The position numbers were made by a program, and so were the translations under genes. This document shows positions 1-9,189 of a DNA stretch of 64,000 bases, piece after piece. The stretch's first letter is position 1. Every line of letters begins with the position of its first letter. A model generated the notes under the pieces. That model saw only the letters and a program-made list of their open reading frames with translations, ran no database searches and was not told the origin of the DNA. This stretch comes from an uncultured Bacillota bacterium (lineage in GTDB: Bacteria; Bacillota_I; Bacilli_A; RFN20; CAG-826): assembly GCA_949289845.1 (NCBI GenBank), contig CASEPN010000001.1, positions 182,887-246,886 on the forward strand, read 5' to 3'.

Positions 1-1197
1 AAGAGCTACCCTACCCTCCGGGACATCAAGAAGGAGGTCGACCTCGTCTTCGTCGCCGTCCCGGCGCACCTCGTGCGCTCGATCATCGAGGACGCGGTCG
101 CCATCAAGGCGAAGGTCGCCGTCGTCGCGACGAGCGCCTTCAAGGAGATCGGGAGGGGCGACCTCCAGAACGCCCTGACCGAGTACTGCCGGAAGAACGA
201 GCTCCCCCTCATCGGGCCGAACCTCGTAGGCATGGGCTCGCCCTACGACCACTTCAACTGCGGCTTCATCCCCTACCTCCCCGTCCCCGGCCCCATCGCG
301 ATGATCTCGCAGTCGGGCGCGAACCTCCTGGCCGCCCTGGGGACTTCCCAGGAAGAGCACCTCGGGATGTCCTTCTTCGTCGGGCTCGGGAACAAGGCGG
401 ACGTCGACTTCGCCGAGTTCATCGAGTACGCGGACCAGGACCCTCGCACCAAGGTCATCTCCATCTACATCGAGGGACTTGACAGCCCCGAGGCGTTCGT
501 CAAGAGCTGCCGGAAGGCCCATAAGCCCGTCGTCGCGATCAAGGTCGGGGGCTCGAAGATCGGCGTCAAGGCCGCCTTCGCCCACACGGCGAGCGAAAAT
601 CCTGAGGGGGACGAGTACTATGACAAGGTCATCCGGGAGGCCGGCGCCTATCGCGCGAGGACATGGCAGGAGTTCCTCGACGTCTCCCTGGCGCTTGGCT
701 ACCAGCCGCCTCTCAAGGGCGAGAACCTCGTCATGATCACCAACGGCGGGGGAGCGGGGCTCCTCTCCTGCGACCACTTCGAGAGGCTCGGGATGCCCCT
801 CCGTGAGCTCAAGGACATCTCGCCCCTCCTCGCGGCGAAGATCCGCGCGTACATGCCGATGTTCGGCTCGCCCCTCAATCCCGTCGACATCTCGGGGACC
901 GCGGGGGTGATCCAGTACAAGGGCGCCTTCCAGCAGGCCTTCCGCGACCCGAACGTGGACGGGGTGCTGGGCGCGATCTGCCCCACCGCGGTGACGGACG
1001 TCATCGGGGTGGCGAAGGCGGCGGTCGAGGTCTATCGCTCGACCAAGGAGCTCGGGAAGCCCTTCCTCATGATCTGCCAGGGAGGAGGGGAGTGCCGCGA
1101 GGCGATCCGCCTCCTGAGGGACGCGGGGATTCCCGCCTACCTCACCGCGGAGCAGGCCGTCAACGCGATGGTCGCCCTCCGGAAGGCGGGGGAGTAG
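1..1197 (+). CDS. Acyl-CoA synthetase (NDP-forming), alpha-type region, 5' truncated by window edge
   Basis: The frame is open from base 1, so the start lies upstream; 398 codons are visible. The product resembles the alpha part of NDP-forming acetyl/acyl-CoA synthetases, which convert an acyl-CoA, phosphate and NDP to acid, CoA and NTP through a phosphohistidine. Visible landmarks are the end of a CoA-binding Rossmann domain (DLVFVAVPAHLV), GPNLVGMGSP, the ligase motif ISQSGANLL, and AFAHTAS, whose histidine (bases 583-585) sits where this family has the phosphorylated His. TNGGGAG and the C-terminal domain follow. No ATP-grasp beta domain follows, so the beta subunit must be upstream or elsewhere. 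The family is clear; the substrate is not. Confidence 0.85.
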   Translation, partial: KSYPTLRDIKKEVDLVFVAVPAHLVRSIIEDAVAIKAKVAVVATSAFKEIGRGDLQNALTEYCRKNELPLIGPNLVGMGSPYDHFNCGFIPYLPVPGPIAMISQSGANLLAALGTSQEEHLGMSFFVGLGNKADVDFAEFIEYADQDPRTKVISIYIEGLDSPEAFVKSCRKAHKPVVAIKVGGSKIGVKAAFAHTASENPEGDEYYDKVIREAGAYRARTWQEFLDVSLALGYQPPLKGENLVMITNGGGAGLLSCDHFERLGMPLRELKDISPLLAAKIRAYMPMFGSPLNPVDISGTAGVIQYKGAFQQAFRDPNVDGVLGAICPTAVTDVIGVAKAAVEVYRSTKELGKPFLMICQGGGECREAIRLLRDAGIPAYLTAEQAVNAMVALRKAGE

Positions 1198-1211
1198 ACT
1201 GAGTCTACAGG

Positions 1212-1243
1212 GGCGGCGCTCCGTCCGGAACGCCGCCTTTTCT
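1212..1243 (+). terminator. Rho-independent terminator after the acyl-CoA synthetase
   Basis: GGCGGCG (1212-1218) pairs with CGCCGCC (1231-1237), with an inner TCC/GGA pairing, followed by TTTTCTT. It starts 15 bases after the TAG stop. Confidence 0.85.
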
Positions 1244-1553
1244 TCGGGATACGGCCGAGGAAATGGGCGTCCAGAGATTTTCTCAAGTCAATTGAGAAAT
1301 TTTCGCAATTAGATTGCAGAAATTTCCATACGATGAATTTGAATCGATGCCATCGATGTTTTCTGGTGCTCGTTCATGAGGCGGGCCGTCAATTTGGTCT
1401 TAAGGGGGCACGGGTTTTCCCTTTGCTAGCCCTTGGTCGCCTTCCTTAAGGCATGTCATCCTCGGTGGAATGGATCTGCCCTTGGATGCACGTGACTCTT
1501 TCTATGCTAATTCTCGCAACGAAACTACGTCAGAATGAACAACGAACATTTAC

Positions 1554-1596
1554 CAAAACGCACAACGGATATGCGACAAAACGCGCAATGGATATA
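1554..1596 (+). repeat. Two tandem 20-bp repeats (23-bp period) before the DUF4143 ATPase
   Basis: Bases 1554-1573 and 1577-1596 both start CAAAACGC and contain GGATAT; they match at 17 of 20 positions. The second copy ends 26 bases before the ATPase ATG, so the pair sits in its leader or promoter and could be an operator. The rest of the gap (1244-1553) is AT-richer than its surroundings and shows no gene or tRNA that I can recognise. Confidence 0.7.
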
Positions 1597-1622
1597 CTAT
1601 TTTTGGGAGGTGGGCTGATTCC

Positions 1623-2900
1623 ATGAATTCATACAAGCCACGCATTGCCGATCGACTTCTCCGGGAGTGCCTTTCCGGCAAGGGGGCCGTGCTGGTGGAA
1701 GGGGCCAAATGGTGCGGCAAGACGACGACAGCCCTTCAGGCCGCCTCTTCCTTCATTTATATGAACGACCCTAATTCGATGGAGCAGAACCTTTCTCTCG
1801 TTCAGCTTGATCCGCGCGGCTTCCTGGACGGCGAACCTCCGCTCCTCATCGACGAATGGCAGATCGCGCCAAGGCTATGGGACATCATAAGGTTTGAAGT
1901 CGACCAAAGGGCGAAGATGGGGCAGTTCATCCTGACCGGCTCTTCCGTCCCGCCCTCCCTGGACGAAATCCACCATTCGGGCGCTGGGCGCTTCGCCTGG
2001 CTCAGGATGCGTCCGATGAGTTTGTTCGAGTCCATGGATTCCTGCGGTTCGGTCAGTTTGCGTGCCCTATTCGAAGGGCAGACCTTCTTTCAAGGGAGGA
2101 ACCCGCTTGACTTCGAGTCCCTCGCTTTCGTCACTTGTCGGGGTGGCTGGCCCATGGCGGTTGATATCCCGGACAAGTCGGTAGCGCTGGAACAAGCCTA
2201 CTATTACCTGGATGCCATCGCCCGCTCCGACATGAGCCGGGTGGACGGCGTAACGCGTGAGGAAGGACGGGTCCGTCGTTTTCTTCGCGCTTATGCGCGG
2301 AACCAAGGCACCCAGGCGACGCTTTCCTCGTTGGTCGAGGACATGCGCGCCGCCGAGGGAGATTCCTTCAGCGTCAATACCGCCCGTTCCTACCTGAATG
2401 CGCTGGAAGGCCTTTTCGCGATCGAGGAGATGCCCGCCTGGAACCCGAACCTTCGTTCCAAGACGGCGATCCGTTCCTCTAGCACCCGCTACTTCGTCGA
2501 CCCATCGATCGCGGCGGCATCCCTTGGCATCGGGCCACAGGACCTTAAGGCAGACGTCCGGCTCTTCGGATTCTTCTTCGAGGCTCTTTGCATCAGGGAC
2601 CTCCGGGTCTATGCGGACACTCTTAAGGGGAGTGTCTATCACTACAGGGATCGGTCGGGCCTTGAATGCGACGCGGTAGTGCATCTGAGGAATGGCTCCT
2701 ATGGGCTCATTGAGATTAAGCTCGGCGGAACAGACCTTGTCGAAGAGGGGGCTAGAAACCTGAAGCGCCTGGCGTCCCGGCTGGACACCGACCGGATGAA
2801 GGCCCCTTCCTTCCTCATGGTTCTCGTAGGCGTGGGGGAGAGACCCTACCTCCGGAGCGACGGAGTCCTCGTCATTCCAGCGGGATGCCTTAGGGACTGA
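1623..2900 (+). CDS. AAA_14/DUF4143 family ATP-binding protein
   Basis: A 425-residue member of the widespread orphan ATPases with an AAA_14 domain and a C-terminal DUF4143. Walker A is GAKWCGKTT (residues 27-35), Walker B is LLIDEWQ (about 75), and FILTGSS is a sensor-like strand (about 100). The C-terminal half carries ECD followed nine residues later by E-I-K, the spacing of a PD-(D/E)XK nuclease-like fold. The ATG follows GGGAGGTG at a good distance. It stands alone, with tandem repeats upstream and a convergent WYL-like gene downstream. The cellular role of this family is not established; linkage to mobile or stress functions would be inference. Confidence 0.8.
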   Translation: MNSYKPRIADRLLRECLSGKGAVLVEGAKWCGKTTTALQAASSFIYMNDPNSMEQNLSLVQLDPRGFLDGEPPLLIDEWQIAPRLWDIIRFEVDQRAKMGQFILTGSSVPPSLDEIHHSGAGRFAWLRMRPMSLFESMDSCGSVSLRALFEGQTFFQGRNPLDFESLAFVTCRGGWPMAVDIPDKSVALEQAYYYLDAIARSDMSRVDGVTREEGRVRRFLRAYARNQGTQATLSSLVEDMRAAEGDSFSVNTARSYLNALEGLFAIEEMPAWNPNLRSKTAIRSSSTRYFVDPSIAAASLGIGPQDLKADVRLFGFFFEALCIRDLRVYADTLKGSVYHYRDRSGLECDAVVHLRNGSYGLIEIKLGGTDLVEEGARNLKRLASRLDTDRMKAPSFLMVLVGVGERPYLRSDGVLVIPAGCLRD

Positions 2901-3090
2901 TTCTTTCCAGAAAGCGCGAGCGTTCCTTTGCCTAGGTGATTCCGGCCTGGGCAATTCGCCTGGCTGTCACGGAGAAGCTGAGGCCGGCTCCCGCGAGGAC
3001 CTCGATCGCCGCGCGGTTCGATGGCCTTTCGCTTCCGCTACGCGGGATCCGCTTCGCGGGGAGGGAGAAGCTTCGCAAGGCGGGCGATCC

Positions 3091-4773
3091 CTACTCCCGG
3101 GAAGCCCTTGCCGCCCGTTCGTCCAGGAGGTTCCCGAGCGTCCCGATCAGGTTGTCGGTCGTAGTGCCAGGGTCGTACAGGTAATCTTCCTTCGCGGCGT
3201 CCGCCCGCCATTCGGGCTTCAGCCTGTAGATGGCGTCGACGAGCGCCTGATCGATGTATTCGGGAAGGGGGCTTGCCGCCTGGAACAGCCTCCAGAGGCG
3301 CGCTTCGTCAAACCCTTCCTCGCCCACGAAGCTCTCGAGATAGATGTAGAGCAGGGGACGGAGCCAGCGGACCGAGCCGATCTTCTCCGCCCTGTCCGCA
3401 AGCTTCACCCATTCGCCTATGTCGGTGACCAAGTTCAGGAGAATGCCGCGGTCGATGTAGCGCGATCCCTCCGGGAAGGCGAGGTCGTTGAATTCCCCGT
3501 CCCGGTGGAGGAGCAGGTGCCAGGCAAGCGAAGCGACGAGACGCGACCAGCCGTCCGTCCCGATTTCCTCCACGCCTGCGGCCTCCTGCCAGACGAGGCC
3601 CAGCGCCTTCCTCGCCGCCTCGGGCGACGTCCCGTCCTGGCGCACGAGCCACGAGCAGTAGACGAGGATGGCCCCGAGAAAGGGCTGGTCCGCCCGGAAC
3701 ATCTTCCGCCTTGCCTTGCAGTCGTTCGCGTCTTCGCCTGCGTAAGCCCATTCGATGGCGAAGAGGACCTTTTCCGGACTCGCGTCCTTCTCGAAGGCAG
3801 TGTGCCGTGCGAGGAGGGCGAGCGCCTCGTCCCGATCCCTCTCGTCCAGGGACTCCTGGCGGTAGCTGAGGAAGAGGCCGCCTTCCTCGTCCACGTAGGG
3901 GACGGGGCGGGCCCCGTCCTTTGGCTCTCCTATCGGGGCGTCGATCTCCCACCGGCTCTTCCTGACCCCCTCCTCGAAGACTTGGTTCAGGATCTCGTAG
4001 TCGTCGTCCCCGGGATTGGCTTGCTTCGCGTCTGCGAGGTCGTCGATGGCAAATGTCCTGGATTTCACCCTCCCCTTGTCCTTGTCGTGGACGAGCGCCA
4101 GGACGGAAAGCCGCGGCGCGAACGCCCACCGGAGCGGAAGAACCGTGATCGCGCCGTTCTTGTCCTTGAGGCGGACGAGCAAGGGGGTTCCGCTTTTGAT
4201 TTCCTTCGTTATCGAGTTCAGCATGCTTGAGCGCGCCATTCCCGCGGCAGGATTCCGGGATATCGCCTCTTCGATGGCCGGCATCACGTTTTTCATCGTG
4301 TAGCGGCTATGGTCCTCGTAGATCGTCTTTACGAGAGCATTCTTCTCCGACTTGCTGAACTCATCCGATTCCACGATGAGCATGGATAGCCGGAACGCGA
4401 GCCCTTCGTCGAAGCGACGCTTTCCCAGGAATACCCCCTGCCCACGGATCGCCTTCTGGATCGGAAACTCTTTCACGGGCTCTGCCTTTCGGCATGGAAA
4501 CTCCTTCTCGACGAGATGCGCCTGCGTGTCGAGATATTCGAGGGCGTCCTTGACTGTTTTCCGGTTGGGGAGGCGCGAGCCTGCGGGCAGCTCCTTCCTG
4601 AGCCAGTGGATGATCTGGTTCTGGAAGAGGGGATGCTCCTTGTCCGACTCCCTCCTCAGGATCTTCAGGACAGGCAGGGCGATGGTGCTGTTCGTCTTCT
4701 TTTCCTCGTTCTTCTTACCCATGTCTGGAGGATAGACCAAGGAGCCAAGAGAGTCCGTTTCTTGCCCGCCCAT
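3091..4773 (-). CDS. WYL-like helix-turn-helix regulator with long C-terminal region
   Basis: 560 residues. The N-terminus (LPVLKILRRES, then NRKTVKDALEYL) reads like the winged helix of WYL-domain regulators. Around residues 205-265, PLLVRLKDKNG, LPLRW, LALVHD and RTFAIDDL resemble the strands of a WYL domain, which binds nucleic acid or nucleotide ligands in other proteins. The C-terminal ~280 residues are helical and unrecognised. A second in-frame ATG lies at 4722; neither start has a clear ribosome binding site. It converges on the DUF4143 ATPase, 190 bases away. WYL regulators often control defence genes, but no target is visible here. The call depends on motif resemblance only. Confidence 0.5.
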   Translation of the reverse strand: MGGQETDSLGSLVYPPDMGKKNEEKKTNSTIALPVLKILRRESDKEHPLFQNQIIHWLRKELPAGSRLPNRKTVKDALEYLDTQAHLVEKEFPCRKAEPVKEFPIQKAIRGQGVFLGKRRFDEGLAFRLSMLIVESDEFSKSEKNALVKTIYEDHSRYTMKNVMPAIEEAISRNPAAGMARSSMLNSITKEIKSGTPLLVRLKDKNGAITVLPLRWAFAPRLSVLALVHDKDKGRVKSRTFAIDDLADAKQANPGDDDYEILNQVFEEGVRKSRWEIDAPIGEPKDGARPVPYVDEEGGLFLSYRQESLDERDRDEALALLARHTAFEKDASPEKVLFAIEWAYAGEDANDCKARRKMFRADQPFLGAILVYCSWLVRQDGTSPEAARKALGLVWQEAAGVEEIGTDGWSRLVASLAWHLLLHRDGEFNDLAFPEGSRYIDRGILLNLVTDIGEWVKLADRAEKIGSVRWLRPLLYIYLESFVGEEGFDEARLWRLFQAASPLPEYIDQALVDAIYRLKPEWRADAAKEDYLYDPGTTTDNLIGTLGNLLDERAARASRE

Positions 4774-5080
4774 GAGAGAAATAGTGGACAGGTGGAGGAT
4801 GGGCCACGTCCGCCAGGCGTCCGGCCATCCCTTGGCGGATGGGCGCGCGGAAAGGCGCGCTCGTCCCAGGCGAAGCCTCCGCCTTGTCCTCCGCTCCTTT
4901 TTGCCCGTCCCTAAAAGGAGGTTCCTTTTTCAGGTCGCAAACGCGCCGATGAACACGGGCTTATCCTGGACCTTTTCAGATTTGCCCCTAATTTTCCGCC
5001 TGTTCCGCTATTGCCCTTCCCACCATTGGGCGTTTAAATGGATGGCACCCACATATCGGTGCCGCTTGAAGGAGGGATTC
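4774..5080. other. Intergenic region with no recognised gene
   Basis: This 307-base stretch separates the divergent WYL-like gene and the OB-fold lipoprotein. The reading frame of the lipoprotein is open upstream to 4772, but that part has no signal peptide and low coding character, and a strong ribosome binding site and lipobox signal sequence start at 5081. No convincing promoter hexamers or RNA gene were seen. Confidence 0.5.
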
Positions 5081-7222
5081 ATGAAATCCAAGGCGCTTTT
5101 CCTTGGGATCCTGGCCGCCGGGCTCGCTCTCGCGGGCTGCGGGGACGGGGATTCCAGCACGTCGTCCACGACGCCCGATTCGACCGGAACGGGCAGCTCC
5201 AGCATCGTCGACAGCGACCCCTGGTCCGAGTACGACATCAAGACGGTCGCGGAGATCATCGAGCTCTGCGCCGACTACCCCGAGGACCATTCCGAGGAGA
5301 GGTACTACGTCCGCGGGATCGTCAGCAACCTCGACACCCAGTACGGCGGGATGGACCTCACCGATGAGACGGGCACCATCATGGTCTACGGCACCTACTC
5401 CGCGGACGGCGAGCTCCGCTACAGTGAGATCGCGGGCCCCAAGCCCGTGGACGGGGACGAGGTGCTCCTCTACGGGAACCTCCAGGAATACAACGGCACC
5501 CCTGAGATCTATTCCGGCTGGATCATCGACTTCATCTCCAACCAGGAGCCGATCAACCCCGATGACTACGAGAAGGTAACTCTCGCGGAAGCCCACGAGG
5601 CCGAGGCGGGCACCACGCTCCGCACGGAGGGAGTCATCCTCGCCCACACCTACAACGCCGGCATGAACAAGATCGGTGCCCTCATCGGCGATAGCACGGG
5701 CACGATGTACGTCTACGACAACCAGATGGCCGCCTATGAGGCCGGGGACTCCATCGAGATCGTCGCCACCAAGGACTACTGGGTCCTCGACAGCGAGCAG
5801 GACTACGCCGACAAGTACGGCTACGTCGGCGCGAACCAGCTGACCGACGTCACCATCGTCGGCGAAGGCTCCGTCAACTCCTTCGACTATGAGGCCGTCG
5901 CGGAGAAGACCACCGTCAAGGATCTGATGGACAAGGAGTTCGACGAGGACATCACCGGCTCCCTCTACGAGGTCGCCGCCCTCATCGACAGGAGGGATAC
6001 CCTCACCTCAACCGGGGAGATCGACTTCACCAACTACTACATCCTCGACCTCGACGGGAAGACCGGGACCTACAGTTACAGCCAGGCCAGCGGCAAGGAC
6101 TTCGCCTGGCTCGACGAGCACGACGGGGAAGTGGTCACCCTCTACATGACCGTCCTCAACGCGAAGATGAGCGCCTCCGGCGGCAACTGGCGCTTCCTGC
6201 CCGTGAGCGTCAGCGAGACCCCCTACGAGTTCGATCCTTCCTACATCCCCGAGCTCGCAGTCGAGTACTACGCGCTCCCGCAGTTCGCCTCGCGCTACAT
6301 CGCCGACCCGGCCCTCGAGCTCGTCTCCACGGTCGATAACGACGTCGTCGACTTCACGGGCGCGAAGCTCTCCTACCACTCGAGCGACCCGAGCGCCCTC
6401 TCCTTCGACAGCGAGAACGGGAAGATCGTCATGCACGCCCACCCGGGCGAGCCCAAGACCGTCACCATCACCGTCACCGGCAGCTATGGCGAGCACGAGG
6501 ACTACGAGGCGACCTACGAGACCCTCGTCGTCTCGCCCGAGGCGATGCCTTCCCTCACCGTGAAGGAAGCGATCGACACCGAGCCCGTGACGGCCGAGAA
6601 CCCGGACGAGACCATCATGGTCCGCGGGATCGTCGGGCCTTCCGCGGTCAACCAGCCCGCCTTCTACCTCATCGACGAGACCGGGGCGATCGCCATCCGC
6701 ATGGCGAGCACCGACCTCTTCGACGGCACCTTCCAGATCGGGGACGAGGTCATCGTCGAGGGCACCCGCGACATGTGGGGGAACAACGACACCCAGGTGT
6801 GCGTCAGCAACGCGACCATCTGGGGGAACCTCTACGGCGGGGACGGGACCTACCCGACCGACTCCTTCGTCACCGGACTCACCATCGCCGACCTTGTCAG
6901 CGACACCTACAAGACCCCCCTCGCCACCGCGGCGGTCTATGTCCTCGAGAACGTGAAGCCGATCATCTATAGCGGCGGCTGGAACGACCAGCTCGAGCTC
7001 GTCCCGGGCGATGCCACCCCCAACGAAGAGGGCAGCTACGACACCTACCTCAACATGTACCACAGCGGCGCCTCGCAGTTCTCCTTCATGGAGCCCTACT
7101 ACGACCAGGTCGTCGACGTCGAGGTCGCCCTCTGCCAGTGGAACACCTCCGGCTACAAGGGCTGCATCCTCTCCGTCACCGGCGCCGACGGCGTCAAGGT
7201 GTACAACCAGTACAACTTCTAG
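5081..7222 (+). CDS. Surface lipoprotein with repeated OB-fold-like domains and an Ig-like domain
   Basis: 713 residues. The ATG follows GAAGGAGGGATTC. A lipoprotein signal peptide ends LALAGC (Cys20), followed by a Ser/Thr-rich linker. The body holds several modules of the pattern YYVRGIV ... LTDETGTIMVYG ... GDEVLLYG, seen again as TIMVRGIVG ... LIDETGAIAIRM ... GDEVIVEG, matching the OB-fold-like domains found in extracellular nucleases and surface proteins. A stretch near residues 405-490 looks like an atrophied bacterial Ig domain (YHSSDPSALSF, VTITVTGSY). No catalytic domain is visible, so a binding or scaffold role outside the membrane is likely; the ligand is unknown. Confidence 0.75.
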   Translation: MKSKALFLGILAAGLALAGCGDGDSSTSSTTPDSTGTGSSSIVDSDPWSEYDIKTVAEIIELCADYPEDHSEERYYVRGIVSNLDTQYGGMDLTDETGTIMVYGTYSADGELRYSEIAGPKPVDGDEVLLYGNLQEYNGTPEIYSGWIIDFISNQEPINPDDYEKVTLAEAHEAEAGTTLRTEGVILAHTYNAGMNKIGALIGDSTGTMYVYDNQMAAYEAGDSIEIVATKDYWVLDSEQDYADKYGYVGANQLTDVTIVGEGSVNSFDYEAVAEKTTVKDLMDKEFDEDITGSLYEVAALIDRRDTLTSTGEIDFTNYYILDLDGKTGTYSYSQASGKDFAWLDEHDGEVVTLYMTVLNAKMSASGGNWRFLPVSVSETPYEFDPSYIPELAVEYYALPQFASRYIADPALELVSTVDNDVVDFTGAKLSYHSSDPSALSFDSENGKIVMHAHPGEPKTVTITVTGSYGEHEDYEATYETLVVSPEAMPSLTVKEAIDTEPVTAENPDETIMVRGIVGPSAVNQPAFYLIDETGAIAIRMASTDLFDGTFQIGDEVIVEGTRDMWGNNDTQVCVSNATIWGNLYGGDGTYPTDSFVTGLTIADLVSDTYKTPLATAAVYVLENVKPIIYSGGWNDQLELVPGDATPNEEGSYDTYLNMYHSGASQFSFMEPYYDQVVDVEVALCQWNTSGYKGCILSVTGADGVKVYNQYNF

Positions 7223-7228
7223 CCTAGG

Positions 7229-8590
7229 CTAGCCGGAAGAGGCAGGTTCCTCGGAGCCTGCCTTTTCCTTTTCTCCCTTCCTTTTCCGGAAGAAGAGGAT
7301 GAGGAGGGCGAGGATGCCGGCGAGGAGGGAGGAGAGGGGGAAGTTCAGCCAGATCCCGTCCGTCCCGGCGGGGTAGAGGACAAGGACGAAGATCAGGGGA
7401 AAGAGGAGGGAGACGGATAGGGAGATGAGGGTCGAGAAGAAGGGCTTCCCGATCGCGGAGCAGAAGTTCTGGACCGCGTAGGAAAGGAACCTCGTGAGCC
7501 AGGTGAAGCCATAGATGAAGATCGCGGACGTCGTGATCCGGAGGGCGGAGTCGCTGTCGAGGAAGAGGGAGGCGAGGGTCCCGGGGACGGCGGCCATGAG
7601 GAAGAAGGCGAGAAGGGAGACGGTCCCCGTCCCCAGGAGGACGAGCCTCTGGATCCCCCTGACCCTTTCCTTGTTTCCGGCGCCCCAGTTATAGCCGATC
7701 GCAGGCTGGAGGGAGTCGCACGTGCCGTAGAGGATCGGGAGGACGAAGCCTTCGATGAGCATGAGGGTGCCTAGCGCCGCCACCCCGTCCTCCCCGGCCC
7801 AGGAGAGGAGAAGCGCGTTGAAGAGGATCGCGGTCAGCCTCCCCGCGATGTTCGAGAGGAAGACGGGGAGCCCGTTCTTCACCGTAAGGAAGAGGGAACC
7901 GGGGGAGAAGGAAGGCCTCACGAAGCGGAGGAGCGAGTCCTTCCGGAGGAACATGAGGAGGGAGAGGAGGGTGACGAGCGAAAAGGAGATGTTCGCGGCG
8001 AGGGCGGAGCCCCATATCGGCATCCTGAAGGCGCCGAGGAAGAGAGGGTCGAGCCCGACGATCAGGAGCGACATGAGGATGTTGAGCGCCATGCTGTAGC
8101 GGAAATGCCCGCAGATCCTCAAATAGTTGTCCATCGCGAAGGCGAGGGAGGTGACGGGAAGGAGGAGCGTGTAGGCCCTCATGTAGGAGGTCGCCTGCTC
8201 GAGGAGATCTCCTTCCGCGCCCATTGCATGGAGGATGGGCCCTCCGGCGAAGAAGGCGATCGTCGCGACGATGGACTGGACGAGGAGGATGAGGAGGATC
8301 GCGCTCGTGAAAAGGGAGCGCGCCTTGTCTTTCTTCCCCTCGCCGAGGCGGATGGCGATGATGACGCTCGAGCCCACGCCGATGAGGTCGGAGAGGGAAT
8401 AGGAAATGATGATGAAGGGGAAGGCGAGGTTCGCCGCGTTATAGGCGGTCTCGCCAAGGAAGAGCGAAAGGAAGAACCCGTCGAGGACGGGGTAGATGGC
8501 GCTGAAGAGCATTCCGATCGCGCCCGGGATGGCAATCCTTAGGAAGAGCTTCCCGACAGGAGCCGAGCGAAAAAGAGCTTCGTGAGACAT
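7229..8590 (-). CDS. MATE family multidrug efflux transporter
   Basis: 453 residues in twelve predicted membrane helices arranged as two MatE repeats (IPGAIGMLFSAIYPVLDGFF early, NGLPVFLSNIAGRLTAILFN at about residue 245). MATE proteins export cationic drugs or metabolites in exchange for Na+ or H+. The C-terminus is a charged tail (RKRKGEKEK). The gene starts 16 bases after the MarR gene and is almost certainly cotranscribed from the MarR-controlled promoter at 9084-9112. Its substrate cannot be told from sequence. Confidence 0.92.
   Translation of the reverse strand: MSHEALFRSAPVGKLFLRIAIPGAIGMLFSAIYPVLDGFFLSLFLGETAYNAANLAFPFIIISYSLSDLIGVGSSVIIAIRLGEGKKDKARSLFTSAILLILLVQSIVATIAFFAGGPILHAMGAEGDLLEQATSYMRAYTLLLPVTSLAFAMDNYLRICGHFRYSMALNILMSLLIVGLDPLFLGAFRMPIWGSALAANISFSLVTLLSLLMFLRKDSLLRFVRPSFSPGSLFLTVKNGLPVFLSNIAGRLTAILFNALLLSWAGEDGVAALGTLMLIEGFVLPILYGTCDSLQPAIGYNWGAGNKERVRGIQRLVLLGTGTVSLLAFFLMAAVPGTLASLFLDSDSALRITTSAIFIYGFTWLTRFLSYAVQNFCSAIGKPFFSTLISLSVSLLFPLIFVLVLYPAGTDGIWLNFPLSSLLAGILALLILFFRKRKGEKEKAGSEEPASSG
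7240..7274 (+). terminator. Rho-independent terminator of the OB-fold lipoprotein
   Basis: AGGCAGG (7240-7246) pairs with CCTGCCT (7257-7263) and is followed by a T-rich run. It starts 17 bases after the stop codon and overlaps the 3' end of the convergent MATE gene. Confidence 0.75.
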
Positions 8591-8606
8591 CGATTCCTCG
8601 GCCTCC

Positions 8607-9053
8607 CTAGCGCCTCTTCTCTTCTTCGAGAAGCGCCTCGCTCAAGGTCTTAGCGTATAGCTCGCTGGCATCGATGAAGGCGGTGCCGTACCGCTCTAGG
8701 ACGGTCTCCATCGCGAGCTTCTCCGCCTGGAAGATGCCTTGGAGGATGCGTTCGGCCTCCTCCTTTCCCTTGGGAGTTAGGAAGAGATGCATCTCCCTCC
8801 TGCTGCCGGGAAGCTTTTCGATCGCGATGAGGCCCTGGTCGCGGAAGCGCATGGTCGTGGTGTTTACCGTGGAGCTCGGGATCCTCCACTCCTCGCAGAT
8901 CCTTTTCTGCGAGAGATGGTGGTCCGGGTAAAGCGCGTAGAGGATCGTCCACTCGCTCTCGTCGATCCCGAGGTGAGTGGAATAGCGGTCGTATTCGCCA
9001 TCGACGATGAGGGTCGCGATCGAGTAGCGCCTGATGTATTCGCTCAGTTCCAT
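8607..9053 (-). CDS. MarR family transcriptional repressor of the MATE operon
   Basis: 148 residues with the winged-helix core of MarR proteins: LSQKRICEEWRIPSSTVNTTTMRF is helix-turn-helix (residues ~48-70) and GSRREMHLFLTPKGKEEA is the wing and following helix. The ATG follows AAGGAGG. It is the first gene of a two-gene operon with the MATE pump. Two identical inverted-repeat sites overlap its own promoter, so autorepression relieved by a pump substrate is the natural reading; that is inference from family behaviour. Confidence 0.9.
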   Translation of the reverse strand: MELSEYIRRYSIATLIVDGEYDRYSTHLGIDESEWTILYALYPDHHLSQKRICEEWRIPSSTVNTTTMRFRDQGLIAIEKLPGSRREMHLFLTPKGKEEAERILQGIFQAEKLAMETVLERYGTAFIDASELYAKTLSEALLEEEKRR

Positions 9054-9066
9054 GCACGTCCTCCTT

Positions 9067-9106
9067 AATCCGATTTCGGAATATTTATAAATCCGATTTC
9101 GGAATA
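9067..9106. promoter_or_regulatory. Twin MarR operators over the promoter
   Basis: Two identical 17-base sites at 9067-9083 and 9090-9106 each contain TCCGA-TT-TCGGA, a 5-bp inverted repeat. They are 23 bp apart. One fills the -35/-10 spacer and the other follows the -10, so binding would block RNA polymerase. Confidence 0.8.
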
Positions 9107-9112
9107 AGTCAA
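9084..9112 (-). promoter_or_regulatory. Sigma-A-type promoter of the MarR-MATE operon
   Basis: On the minus strand TTGACT (9112-9107) and TATAAA (9089-9084) are separated by 17 bases. The -10 lies about 30 bases before the MarR ATG. Confidence 0.85.
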
Positions 9113-9189
9113 ATCGAAGATGCGCTCCGTGGACGGGGAAGTAGGAAGAAGTTTTGGTAATATCTGTATATTGAAGCGCGTTTTGCAGA

